DNA from: Azohydromonas australica DSM 1124
GTDB taxonomy: Bacteria; Pseudomonadota; Gammaproteobacteria; Burkholderiales; Burkholderiaceae_C
Direction: 5' to 3'
Assembly (NCBI RefSeq): GCF_000430725.1
Contig: NZ_KE387211.1
Location: forward strand, 1 to 50,754
Length of the DNA stretch: 50,754 nt
The position numbers and the translations under genes were made by a program. Positions 25,258 to 32,744 of the stretch are shown here, piece after piece (positions within the stretch are counted from its first letter, which is position 1; each line of letters starts with the position of its first letter). The notes under the pieces were generated by a model. That model saw only the letters and a list, made by a program, of their open reading frames with translations. It did not search any database and was not told the origin of the DNA.

Positions 25258-26175
25258 TCAGAGGAAGGGAGCCACCAGGGCCTTGGTCTGCTGCGTCACC
25301 GCCCGCGCCACGTCGGGCACCAGGCGCTGGAGCCAGTGGCGGGGCAGGGCGCCGGCGCCGCAGCGCGCGCCGGCGAGCATGCCCACCAGCGCGGCGGTGG
25401 TGTCGGCATCCTCGCCGCGGTTGGCCGCGGCCACCACGGCCGCCTCGAAGTCGGCATGGGTGGTGAAGGCCCACAGCACCGTCTGCACCGTGTCCACCAC
25501 GTAGGCGCTCGCGCGGCCGGGGTAGGGGTTGAAACGGAACACCGGATGCTCCGCCACCAGCCGTGCCGCGCGCTGCTCCAGGGCAGCGGCGTCCGCGCCC
25601 GCGAGCTGCAGCCGCAGCATGTGGCCCAGGCCCAGCGTCGCCGCGTCGGAGTGCGGATGGTTGTGCGTGATGTGCGCCTGGGCCAGCGAGATGTTCTTGA
25701 ACGCCGCGTCGTCGTCCAGCGTGGCCAGGGCCGCCGGCAGGTTGCGCATGAGCGCCCCGTTGCCGGCGTCGCCCTCGTTGACCGGCGTGGACAACGCGCC
25801 ATTGCGGATGTAGCGCTGGATGCCGCGGCGGCAGGTGTTGCCGCAGTCCACCGGGCGGCCGCGCCACCAGGCCACGAAGGCCTCGGCGATGAGCCGCGTG
25901 TCCCCCATCTTGTGCTGTCGTCGGCCTTCGAGCAGCGCGTTGCCCAGCGCCAGGCTCATGGTGGTGTCGTCCGTGACCTGGCCCGGGGCGAGGTTCAACC
26001 ACCCGCCACCGGTGATGCACCGGTGCACGCCGCCCTGGTCGGCAAAGCGCAAGGCGATCTCGCGCGGCGTCATGAACTCCACCGTGGCCCCCAGCGCATC
26101 GCCCAGGGCCAAGCCCAGGTAGGCGCCCAGGGCGCGGTCAAGCAGCCCACCTGCCGGTCCGCCATCAAACGCCAT
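25258..26175 (-). CDS. draG: ADP-ribosyl-dinitrogen reductase hydrolase DraG
   Basis: 305 aa. It removes ADP-ribose from the modified arginine of NifH, reactivating nitrogenase. The ADP-ribosylglycohydrolase pattern is GAYLGLALGDALGATVEF, GQVTDDTTMSLALG (first metal-ligand Asp pair), HNHPHSDAATLG and GEDADTTAALVGMLAG (second metal site). The length matches known DraG. The start overlaps the draT stop by 11 bases. In other bacteria DraG is held at the membrane via GlnK/AmtB; those genes are not in this window. Confidence 0.95.
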   Translation of the reverse strand: MAFDGGPAGGLLDRALGAYLGLALGDALGATVEFMTPREIALRFADQGGVHRCITGGGWLNLAPGQVTDDTTMSLALGNALLEGRRQHKMGDTRLIAEAFVAWWRGRPVDCGNTCRRGIQRYIRNGALSTPVNEGDAGNGALMRNLPAALATLDDDAAFKNISLAQAHITHNHPHSDAATLGLGHMLRLQLAGADAAALEQRAARLVAEHPVFRFNPYPGRASAYVVDTVQTVLWAFTTHADFEAAVVAAANRGEDADTTAALVGMLAGARCGAGALPRHWLQRLVPDVARAVTQQTKALVAPFL

Positions 26176-27022
26176 AGCTGGCCTCCACTTCGTAATCGCC
26201 GCCCAACGCCAGGACTTCTGACTCACCCTGCAGCGAGCGCGTGGCCAGCAGCCCGGGCACGAGCAGCAGCTTGACGCGTGGCACGCGCGCATGCAGCAGC
26301 CAGTCGCCGAAACAGTCCGCCGTGTCCCGCGACAGGCTGAAGGACACGATGTTGTTGAGCCGCACGGTGCAGCGACGCTCGCGCAGCGAGCCTTCGATCG
26401 TCTGCTCCTCGCAGCGGGTGCTGCCGCGCCACAGCGGCACGTGTGTGCCCGGGCCCAGCAGCTGGAAGCGCCACAGCATCCACTGGCAGAACTCGAACAA
26501 CAGGTCGAGCTGCTGGTAGATGTTGTTGTTGTGGTAGCGGCTGGTGCTCTTCTCTTCCAAGTACGCCACCCAGGCCGGCGAGGGAAAGCGCTGCAGCGGC
26601 GCCTTGTGGAAGGTGGGCACCAGGCCGAAGCGGCTTTCCACCCAGCCCTTGAGCACCGCGCCGGCGGGGCCGTTGGCATCCATGCCCCAGCCCTGCAGCA
26701 GCTTGAGGTAGCTCGCCTTCCAGCGCCGGTTCTCGGACGAGGGCGCCCGGCCGGCGGGCTTGGCCAGGCCAAAGACCAGCTCCATGTAATGCTCGAATAC
26801 CTCGCGGGCCTCGTCGGCATGGCCGCACTGGTCCAGCAACGCAAAAAGGCCCGCGCTCGATGCACGGGCCCCTGCAATGCGCAGCCGGCGCGGATGGGCA
26901 TTGAATTCGACGCCGCCCAGCAGCGGCGCCGGTATGCCGACCAGGTTGGTCCCATACCAGCGGGCCGGGTCGGACTCTCCCGTCAGCACGGCGTCCTGCG
27001 CAAGAGCCGGCGGGAAAGCCAC
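26165..27022 (-). CDS. draT: NAD+-dinitrogen-reductase ADP-D-ribosyltransferase DraT
   Basis: 285 aa. It transfers ADP-ribose from NAD+ to a surface arginine of NifH (Arg102 here), blocking docking with the MoFe protein after an ammonium or dark/energy shift. Family stretches include WYGTNLVGIPAPLLGGVEFNAHPRRLRIAG, KASYLKLLQGWGMDANG, TSRYHNNNIYQQLDLLFEFCQWMLWRFQ and VPLWRGSTRCEEQ. It lies 7 bases after the 206-aa unknown gene and overlaps draG. The divergent arrangement to nifH resembles that in Azospirillum and Rhodospirillum. Confidence 0.96.
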   Translation of the reverse strand: MAFPPALAQDAVLTGESDPARWYGTNLVGIPAPLLGGVEFNAHPRRLRIAGARASSAGLFALLDQCGHADEAREVFEHYMELVFGLAKPAGRAPSSENRRWKASYLKLLQGWGMDANGPAGAVLKGWVESRFGLVPTFHKAPLQRFPSPAWVAYLEEKSTSRYHNNNIYQQLDLLFEFCQWMLWRFQLLGPGTHVPLWRGSTRCEEQTIEGSLRERRCTVRLNNIVSFSLSRDTADCFGDWLLHARVPRVKLLLVPGLLATRSLQGESEVLALGGDYEVEASYGV

Positions 27023-27029
27023 GCGGGCC

Positions 27030-27650
27030 TCAGACCGGACGGTTCTCGTTCGGGTTGCGCACCGGGCCCATGCGCTGCAGGCCTTCCTCGTAGGTCATGG
27101 GCTCGAAGCTGCCCTTGAACTTCAGCGCCGCGTCGGCCACGGCGTCGGTCTTGCCGGCGGTGTCGAGCTTCTTGAGGTCTCCCTTCTCCAGGTACAGCAG
27201 CTCCAGCAGCTCGTTGTAGACCGTGGCCTCGTCGATCGGCAGCACGTAGAACGTGGCACCGTTGTAGGCCACCTGGTACTTTTTGAGCAGGTCGATGTTG
27301 TTGCAGAACAGGAAGTACTTGCCCTCGGCGCTGAGCTGCTCGCCCAGCACTTCCGCCACGTCCTTGAGGTGCTCGAAGCTCAGCAGGTAGCCGGCGAAGA
27401 ACGGCAGCTTCGCATTGCCCTTCTCGGCCATGGCGATGACCTGGTCGCAGGACAGCTCGGGCGGACGGGCCTCGTCGGCCAGCTTCGGGGCGAAGCGCAG
27501 CGCCAGCTCGCCGCGGAAGCCCACCCGGCCGGCCTTCTTGGTGGCGGCCTTGAGCACGGGATTCAGCAGACGGCCCTGGGCCTCCAGGGGTGCCAGGGCG
27601 GTGTCGGCCAGGGCGGCAACGACGGGGGATTCGGCAACGGTAGCGGTCAT
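27030..27650 (-). CDS. Unknown protein, first gene of the dra operon, divergent from nifH
   Basis: 206 aa, not recognised. It has no signal peptide or membrane segment. The middle is well structured: DQVIAMAEKGNAKLPFFAGYLLSFEHLKDVAEVLGEQL, then KYFLFCNNIDLLKKYQVAYNGATFYVLPIDEATVYNELLELLYLEKGDLKK. The C-terminal tail ends in RNPNENRPV. It has one cysteine pair at most (LSCDQ, FLFCNN). It is preceded by a minus-strand sigma-54 promoter, so it should be made together with nitrogenase and DraT/DraG. A partner of DraT, DraG or NifH is a reasonable guess but there is no motif to prove it. Confidence 0.8.
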   Translation of the reverse strand: MTATVAESPVVAALADTALAPLEAQGRLLNPVLKAATKKAGRVGFRGELALRFAPKLADEARPPELSCDQVIAMAEKGNAKLPFFAGYLLSFEHLKDVAEVLGEQLSAEGKYFLFCNNIDLLKKYQVAYNGATFYVLPIDEATVYNELLELLYLEKGDLKKLDTAGKTDAVADAALKFKGSFEPMTYEEGLQRMGPVRNPNENRPV

Positions 27651-27734
27651 CGAGGACTCCAGTGGGTTGAGGTCGAAACTTGTTTACAGGCCTTGCGCAA
27701 CGTCAAGCGCACCACAAAGCCCTCGCAAGCACCC

Positions 27735-27751
27735 ATGCAACCCCCGTACCA
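27735..27751 (-). promoter_or_regulatory. Sigma-54 promoter of the 206-aa gene/draT/draG operon
   Basis: Read on the minus strand: TGGTAC-GGGGG-TTGCAT, with correct GG-N10-GC spacing and a perfect -12 element. It would start transcription near 27725, about 75 bases before the ATG at 27650. Confidence 0.75.
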
Positions 27752-27834
27752 CCACGCCAATGCCTCAACCCGCCTGGATAGCGCCCCTGGCCACGGAGCA
27801 AACACACCATAGCGACAAGGGCGCCCCCGGGCTT

Positions 27835-27850
27835 TGTCGCCTTTCCGACA
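27835..27850. promoter_or_regulatory. NifA-type site between nifH and the dra operon
   Basis: TGTCGCCTTTCCGACA fits TGT-N10-ACA and is symmetrical over five bases per side (TGTCG/CGACA). It is 88 bases from the nifH -24 element and 83 bases from the -24 element of the divergent promoter, so one site can serve both. Confidence 0.8.
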
Positions 27851-27938
27851 TTCAGGCACCGCCATGACGCGCAGCACATGGACGAAAAAACCCGCCACGC
27901 CAGGCGTTTCCCTCTGCAGACGCTGTGCGGACGGGATA

Positions 27939-27954
27939 TGGCACGGCCATTGCG
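27939..27954 (+). promoter_or_regulatory. Sigma-54 promoter of nifHDK
   Basis: TGGCAC-GGCCA-TTGCG has a perfect -24 element, GG-N10-GC spacing and one base off in the -12 element. Transcription should start near 27965, leaving a leader of about 125 bases before nifH, in which I see no clear structured element. Confidence 0.9.
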
Positions 27955-28089
27955 TAAGGCTGGTTGCGCGGACCCCGTGCCAGTCCCCCAAGGCGCTGCA
28001 GAAGAAGACCACAGGCACCCAAGGCTGCATTGAGATCGCGACGACCCGCAGAGATTCGTCACTTCTCGTTCAAACACTGGAGCATATCC

Positions 28090-28971
28090 ATGGCAAAGCT
28101 TCGTCAGATCGCCTTCTACGGCAAGGGTGGCATCGGCAAGTCCACCACCTCCCAAAACACGCTGGCCGCGCTGGCCGAGATGGGTCAGAAGATCCTGATC
28201 GTCGGCTGCGACCCCAAGGCCGACTCCACCCGGCTGATCCTGCACGCCAAGGCCCAGGACACCATCCTGTCGCTGGCCGCCGAAGCCGGCTCGGTGGAGG
28301 ACCTGGAGATCGAGGACGTCATGAAGATCGGCTTCCGCGACATCCGCTGCGTGGAATCCGGTGGCCCGGAGCCCGGCGTGGGCTGCGCCGGCCGCGGCGT
28401 GATCACCTCGATCAACTTCCTGGAAGAGAACGGCGCCTATGAAGGCGTGGACTACGTCTCCTACGACGTGCTGGGCGACGTGGTGTGCGGCGGCTTCGCC
28501 ATGCCCATCCGCGAGAACAAGGCCCAGGAAATCTACATCGTCATGTCCGGCGAGATGATGGCCATGTACGCGGCCAACAACATCTCCAAGGGCATCCTGA
28601 AGTACGCCAACAGCGGCGGCGTGCGCCTGGGCGGCCTGGTGTGCAACGAGCGCAAGACCGACAAGGAGCTGGAGCTGGCCGACTCGCTGGCCAAGAAGCT
28701 CGGCACCACGCTCATCCACTTCGTGCCGCGCGACAACATCGTGCAGCACGCCGAGCTGCGCCGCATGACCGTCATCGAGTACGCACCGGACTCCAAGCAG
28801 GCCGGCGAGTACCGCACCCTGGCGCAGAAGGTGCACGCCAACGCCGGCAACGGCGTGATCCCCTCGCCCATCACCATGGACGAGCTCGAAGACCTGCTCA
28901 TGGAGCACGGGATCATGCAGGCCATCGACGAGAGCCAGGTCGGCAAGACCGCCTCCGAGCTCGCCGCCTGA
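28090..28971 (+). CDS. nifH: Nitrogenase iron protein (dinitrogenase reductase)
   Basis: 293 aa. It is a homodimeric ATP-dependent reductant of the MoFe protein, also needed for FeMo-co and P-cluster assembly. The P-loop is FYGKGGIGKSTTSQN (9-23). Cluster ligands are Cys99 (GVGCAGRGV) and Cys133 (DVVCGGFAMP). Arg102 in the same GCAGRGV segment is the ADP-ribosylation site of DraT. The dimer/switch motif VGCDPKADST is at 38-47. Start ATG 28090. It is first in nifHDK. Confidence 0.99.
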   Translation: MAKLRQIAFYGKGGIGKSTTSQNTLAALAEMGQKILIVGCDPKADSTRLILHAKAQDTILSLAAEAGSVEDLEIEDVMKIGFRDIRCVESGGPEPGVGCAGRGVITSINFLEENGAYEGVDYVSYDVLGDVVCGGFAMPIRENKAQEIYIVMSGEMMAMYAANNISKGILKYANSGGVRLGGLVCNERKTDKELELADSLAKKLGTTLIHFVPRDNIVQHAELRRMTVIEYAPDSKQAGEYRTLAQKVHANAGNGVIPSPITMDELEDLLMEHGIMQAIDESQVGKTASELAA

Positions 28972-28979
28972 TAGGCCGC

Positions 28980-29023
28980 AGGGGCACGCGCCAAGCCCCG
29001 ATTGAGGGCCGGGGCGTGCCCCT
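28980..29023 (+). other. Stable hairpin in the nifH-nifD gap
   Basis: A 10-bp perfect stem (28980-28989 with 29014-29023, AGGGGCACGC/GCGTGCCCCT) encloses a GC-rich loop. It begins 8 bases after the nifH stop codon. No T tract follows, so it is more likely to stabilise the nifH 3' end or partly terminate than to fully stop transcription. Confidence 0.7.
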
Positions 29024-29094
29024 TGCAAAACAACAAGATTTCCCGCTGCTGCCGCAACCACACCGCCGAATCCACTGCTGACGGAGAGTCCCGC

Positions 29095-30555
29095 ATGAGC
29101 ATGACCGTTGAAGAGCGCAAGGCCGCCAACAAGGCCTTGATCGATGAAGTCCTGAAGGCCTATCCCGAGAAGATGGCCAAGCGCCGGGCCAAGCACCTCA
29201 ACAACTACGAGGAGGGCAAGCCCGACTGCGGCGTCAAGTCCAACATCAAGAGCCTGCCCGGCGTCATGACGATCCGCGGCTGCGCCTACGCCGGCTCCAA
29301 GGGCGTGGTGTGGGGCCCCATCAAGGACATGGTGCACATCTCCCACGGCCCCGTGGGCTGCGGCCAGTACTCCTGGAGCTCGCGGCGCAACTACTACATC
29401 GGCGTCACCGGCGTGGACACCTTCGTGACCATGCAGTTCACCTCCGACTTCCAGGAAAAGGACATCGTCTTCGGCGGCGACAAGAAGCTCGACAAGATCA
29501 TCGACGAGATCCAGGAGCTGTTCCCGCTGAACAAGGGCATCTCCATCCAGAGCGAGTGCCCCATCGGGCTCATCGGCGACGACATCGAGGCGGTGTCCAA
29601 GAAGAAGAGCAAGGAGCACGGCAACCACACCATCGTGCCCGTGCGCTGCGAGGGCTTCCGCGGCGTGAGCCAGTCGCTGGGCCACCACCTGGCCAACGAT
29701 GCGATTCGGGATTGGGTTTTCGACGGCACCACCAAGAAGGAGCACAAGTTCGTCTCCACGCCGTACGACGTCACCATCATCGGCGACTACAACATCGGCG
29801 GCGACGCCTGGAGCAGCCGCATCCTGCTCGAAGAGATCGGGCTGCGCGTGATCGCCCAGTGGTCGGGCGACGGCACCATCGCCGAGCTGGAGAACACCCC
29901 GAAGGCCAAGCTCAACCTCATCCACTGCTACCGCTCGATGAACTACATCAGCCGGCACATGGAAGAGAAGTACGGCATCCCCTGGGTCGAGTACAACTTC
30001 TTCGGCCCCACCAAGATCGCCGAGAGCCTGCGCAACATCGCCAGCCACTTCGACGACACCATCAAGGCCAACGCCGAGGCCGTCATCGCCAAGTACCAGC
30101 CCATGGTCGACGCCGTGCTGGCCAAGTACAAGCCCCGCCTGCAAGGCAAGACCGTCATGCTGTACGTCGGCGGCCTGCGCCCGCGCCACGTCATCGGCGC
30201 CTACGAGGACCTGGGCATGGAGATCGTCGGCACGGGCTACGAGTTCGCCCACAACGACGACTACCAGCGCACCACGCACTACATCAAGGACTCCACGCTC
30301 ATCTACGACGACGTCACGGGCTACGAGTTCGAGAAGTTCGCCGAAGGCCTGCAGCCCGACCTCGTGGGCTCGGGCATCAAGGAAAAGTACGTCTTCCAGA
30401 AGATGGGCGTGCCCTTCCGCCAGATGCACTCCTGGGACTACTCCGGCCCCTACCACGGCTACGACGGCTTCGCCATCTTCGCCCGCGACATGGACATGGC
30501 CATCAGCTCGCCGGTGTGGAAGCTCACGCAGGCGCCGTGGAAAAAAGCTGCCTGA
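29095..30555 (+). CDS. nifD: Nitrogenase molybdenum-iron protein alpha chain
   Basis: 486 aa. P-cluster cysteines are in IRGCAYAGSKG (Cys63), HGPVGCGQYSW (Cys89) and QSECPIGLIGDD. The FeMo-co cysteine ligand is in LIHCYRSMNYI and the histidine ligand in MHSWDYSGPYHGYDGFAIF. This is the Mo type: no anfD/vnfD features and no anfG/vnfG gene nearby. The ATG at 29095 is chosen as the start, after GGAGAG; the longer frame begins in the hairpin region. Confidence 0.99.
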   Translation: MSMTVEERKAANKALIDEVLKAYPEKMAKRRAKHLNNYEEGKPDCGVKSNIKSLPGVMTIRGCAYAGSKGVVWGPIKDMVHISHGPVGCGQYSWSSRRNYYIGVTGVDTFVTMQFTSDFQEKDIVFGGDKKLDKIIDEIQELFPLNKGISIQSECPIGLIGDDIEAVSKKKSKEHGNHTIVPVRCEGFRGVSQSLGHHLANDAIRDWVFDGTTKKEHKFVSTPYDVTIIGDYNIGGDAWSSRILLEEIGLRVIAQWSGDGTIAELENTPKAKLNLIHCYRSMNYISRHMEEKYGIPWVEYNFFGPTKIAESLRNIASHFDDTIKANAEAVIAKYQPMVDAVLAKYKPRLQGKTVMLYVGGLRPRHVIGAYEDLGMEIVGTGYEFAHNDDYQRTTHYIKDSTLIYDDVTGYEFEKFAEGLQPDLVGSGIKEKYVFQKMGVPFRQMHSWDYSGPYHGYDGFAIFARDMDMAISSPVWKLTQAPWKKAA

Positions 30556-30564
30556 GCAACAACT

Positions 30565-30648
30565 CCGTCATGCCCGCGTAGGCGGGCATCCACGAGCTCC
30601 GGGACGCCGCCCGACCCGCGTGGACACCCGCCTTCGCGGGTGTGACGG
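30565..30648. repeat. REP-like paired hairpins between nifD and nifK
   Basis: Two imperfectly inverted units (30565-30594 and 30619-30648) each contain a hairpin: TGCCCGC-GTAG-GCGGGCA and CACCCGC-CTTC-GCGGGTG. The outer ends CCGTCA and TGACGG also pair. This is the interspersed-repeat type common in beta- and gammaproteobacteria, here inserted in the nifD-nifK gap. Confidence 0.85.
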
Positions 30649-30682
30649 AATCCATTGAGTTCACGTCACAGGAGAGATTCAA

Positions 30683-32242
30683 ATGCCCCAAAACGCAGAC
30701 AAGATCAAGGACCACGAGCTGCTGTTCCGCGAGCCGGAGTACCAGGAGCTGTTCGCCAGCAAGAAGGCCAACTTCGAGTTCAACCACTCCGAGGTCAAGA
30801 TCGCCGAGATCCGCGACTGGACCAAGTCCAAGGAGTACAAGGACAAGAACTTCGCCCGCGAGGCCCTCGTGGTCAACCCGGCCAAGGCCTGCCAGCCCCT
30901 GGGCGCGGTCTTCGTCGCCAACGGCTTCGCCAAGACGCTCTCGTTCGTGCACGGCTCCCAAGGCTGCGTGGCCTACTACCGCAGCCACTTCTCCCGCCAC
31001 TTCAAGGAACCCACCTCCTGCGTGAGCTCCTCCATGACGGAAGACGCAGCCGTCTTCGGCGGCCTCAACAACATGATCGACGGCCTGGCCAACGCCTACA
31101 ACCTCTACAAGCCCGAGATGATCGCCGTCTCGACCACTTGCATGGCCGAGGTCATCGGCGACGACCTCGACGCCTTCATCAAGAACTCCAAGCAAAAGGG
31201 CTCCGTCCCGGCCGAGTTCGACGTGCCCTTCGCCCACACCCCCGCCTTCGTCGGCAGCCACGTCACCGGCTACGACAACGCGCTGCTGGGCGTGCTCAAG
31301 CACTTCTGGGACGGCAAGGCCGGCACCACCACCCCGCTCACACGCACCCCCGACGACAGCATCAACTTCATCGGCGGCTTCGACGGCTTCGTCGTGGGCA
31401 ACATGAAGGAAGTGCGCCGCATCTTCGACCTCTTCGGCGTCAAGGTGAACATCCTCTGCGACCCCTCCGAGGTCTGGAACACGCCCACCGACGGCGAGTT
31501 CCGCATGTACGAAGGCGGCACCACCAAGGCCGAAGTCGAGGCCGCCCTCAACGCCAAGGCAACAATCGTCTTCCAGGAATACTGCTGCGAGAAGACGGCC
31601 AAGTACATCGCCGAGAAGGGCCAGGAAGTCGTCGTGCTCAACGCCCCCGTGGGCGTCACCGGCACCGACCGCTTCATCATGGCCATCGCCCGCCTCACCG
31701 GCAAGCCCGTGCCCGCCCAGCTCGAAAAGGAGCGCGGCCAGCTCGTGGACGCCCTGGCCGACAGCCAGACCCACCTGCACGGCAAGCGCTACGCCCTCTA
31801 CGGCGACCCCGACCAGCTCATCGGCTACACCGAGTTCCTGCTGGAGCTCGGCGCCGAGCCCGCCCACATCCTGGCCACCAACGGCGGCAATGACTGGGCC
31901 GACAAGGTCCAGGCCGTCCTCGACGCCTCGCCCTACGGCGCCGGCTGCAAGGTCTACCCCAAGCGCGACCTGTGGCACATGAGGAGCCTGCTCAACACCG
32001 AGCCCGTGGACTTCCTCATCGGCAACACCTACGGCAAGTACCTCGAGCGCGACTGCGGCACCCCGCTCATCCGCCTGGTCTTCCCCATCTTCGACCGCCA
32101 CCACTACCACCGCTTCCCCACCTGGGGCTACGACGGCGGCCTGCGCCTGCTCACGATGCTGCTCGACGAGTTCTTCGAAACCCTCGACGCCAACACCATC
32201 GTCCCCGGGAAGACCGACTACAGCTACGACATCATCCGCTGA
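30683..32242 (+). CDS. nifK: Nitrogenase molybdenum-iron protein beta chain
   Basis: 519 aa. P-cluster ligands are in PAKACQPLGAVF, VHGSQGCVAYYRSHFSRHFKEP and STTCMAEVIGDD. The following VSSSMTEDAAVFGG is typical of NifK. The N-terminal extension (KIKDHELLFREPEYQELFASKKANFEF) is of the group I Mo-nitrogenase kind. It pairs with NifD as alpha2beta2. A REP-like element separates it from nifD (127-base gap), which is unusual for subunits needed in equal amounts. Confidence 0.99.
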   Translation: MPQNADKIKDHELLFREPEYQELFASKKANFEFNHSEVKIAEIRDWTKSKEYKDKNFAREALVVNPAKACQPLGAVFVANGFAKTLSFVHGSQGCVAYYRSHFSRHFKEPTSCVSSSMTEDAAVFGGLNNMIDGLANAYNLYKPEMIAVSTTCMAEVIGDDLDAFIKNSKQKGSVPAEFDVPFAHTPAFVGSHVTGYDNALLGVLKHFWDGKAGTTTPLTRTPDDSINFIGGFDGFVVGNMKEVRRIFDLFGVKVNILCDPSEVWNTPTDGEFRMYEGGTTKAEVEAALNAKATIVFQEYCCEKTAKYIAEKGQEVVVLNAPVGVTGTDRFIMAIARLTGKPVPAQLEKERGQLVDALADSQTHLHGKRYALYGDPDQLIGYTEFLLELGAEPAHILATNGGNDWADKVQAVLDASPYGAGCKVYPKRDLWHMRSLLNTEPVDFLIGNTYGKYLERDCGTPLIRLVFPIFDRHHYHRFPTWGYDGGLRLLTMLLDEFFETLDANTIVPGKTDYSYDIIR

Positions 32243-32285
32243 TCTCCAGCGGCTTCCCGGCCCGCACGGCACGGTCTTCACGACC

Positions 32286-32307
32286 AGGCCCTGCGGGCTT
32301 TTCTTTT
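32286..32307 (+). terminator. Weak hairpin with T tract after nifK
   Basis: GCCC-TGC-GGGC with a flanking G-T and an A-T pair is followed by TTTTCTTTT. The short stem suggests partial termination, so the downstream FeSII-like gene could be transcribed by read-through. Confidence 0.4.
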
Positions 32308-32331
32308 GGCCTCTCAAACAAGGAGACTTCC

Positions 32332-32679
32332 ATGGCCAACGTGACTTTCTCGTCCCCGAGCATGAAGAAGGACATGACGGTGTATGCCGTTGCGGGCGAT
32401 ACCCAGACGCTGCTTGCCGTCGCGCAGGCGCACAAGGTGCCCGTGCACTTCGAGTGCGAAAACGGCGAATGCGGCTCCTGCGCGGTGCAGGTCACCGTGC
32501 TGTCGAACAAGACGCCCTGCGCCGTGGCGCTGACCGAAAAGGAAAAGGCCGTGCTGCGCCTCTCGGGCAAGATCACGGCCGAGCAGATCGCCAAGGCTGA
32601 AACCGATGACCTGCCGCCGCCCTACCGGCTGGCCTGCCAGTTCATCGTGCGCAACGAAGACGTCCTGGTGAAGTTCTGA
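32332..32679 (+). CDS. FeSII (Shethna protein II)-like [2Fe-2S] protein
   Basis: 115 aa. Cluster cysteines are Cys42, Cys47, Cys50 (FECENGECGSC) and Cys102 (YRLACQ). By memory the sequence aligns along its whole length with the Azotobacter vinelandii FeSII protein: FSSP at the start, AVAG, TLL.VAQ, LT.KE, the DLPP.YRLACQ segment and the final EDVLVKF. FeSII binds oxidised nitrogenase and shields it during oxygen stress (conformational protection). The protein is a little shorter than the 122-aa Azotobacter one. Placement directly after nifK fits the role. An ordinary ferredoxin function cannot be excluded. Confidence 0.87.
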   Translation: MANVTFSSPSMKKDMTVYAVAGDTQTLLAVAQAHKVPVHFECENGECGSCAVQVTVLSNKTPCAVALTEKEKAVLRLSGKITAEQIAKAETDDLPPPYRLACQFIVRNEDVLVKF

Positions 32680-32710
32680 GCCATGCGCCGCAAGGCGCGC
32701 ACGACTTCAA

Positions 32711-32736
32711 GGGTGGCGCAGCGCGCCACCCGCTTT
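32711..32736. terminator. Bidirectional-type hairpin between FeSII-like gene and corA
   Basis: A 9-bp perfect stem GGGTGGCGC/GCGCCACCC (32711-32719 with 32723-32731) has a three-base loop and is followed by a short pyrimidine-rich run. It sits between two convergent genes. Confidence 0.6.
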
Positions 32737-32744
32737 CCCATTCG

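Noticed and set aside
27703..30456. 917-aa minus-strand open frame across nifH and nifD
   Set aside because: Antisense shadow of nifHD, of low-complexity Val/Gly/Asp/His composition.
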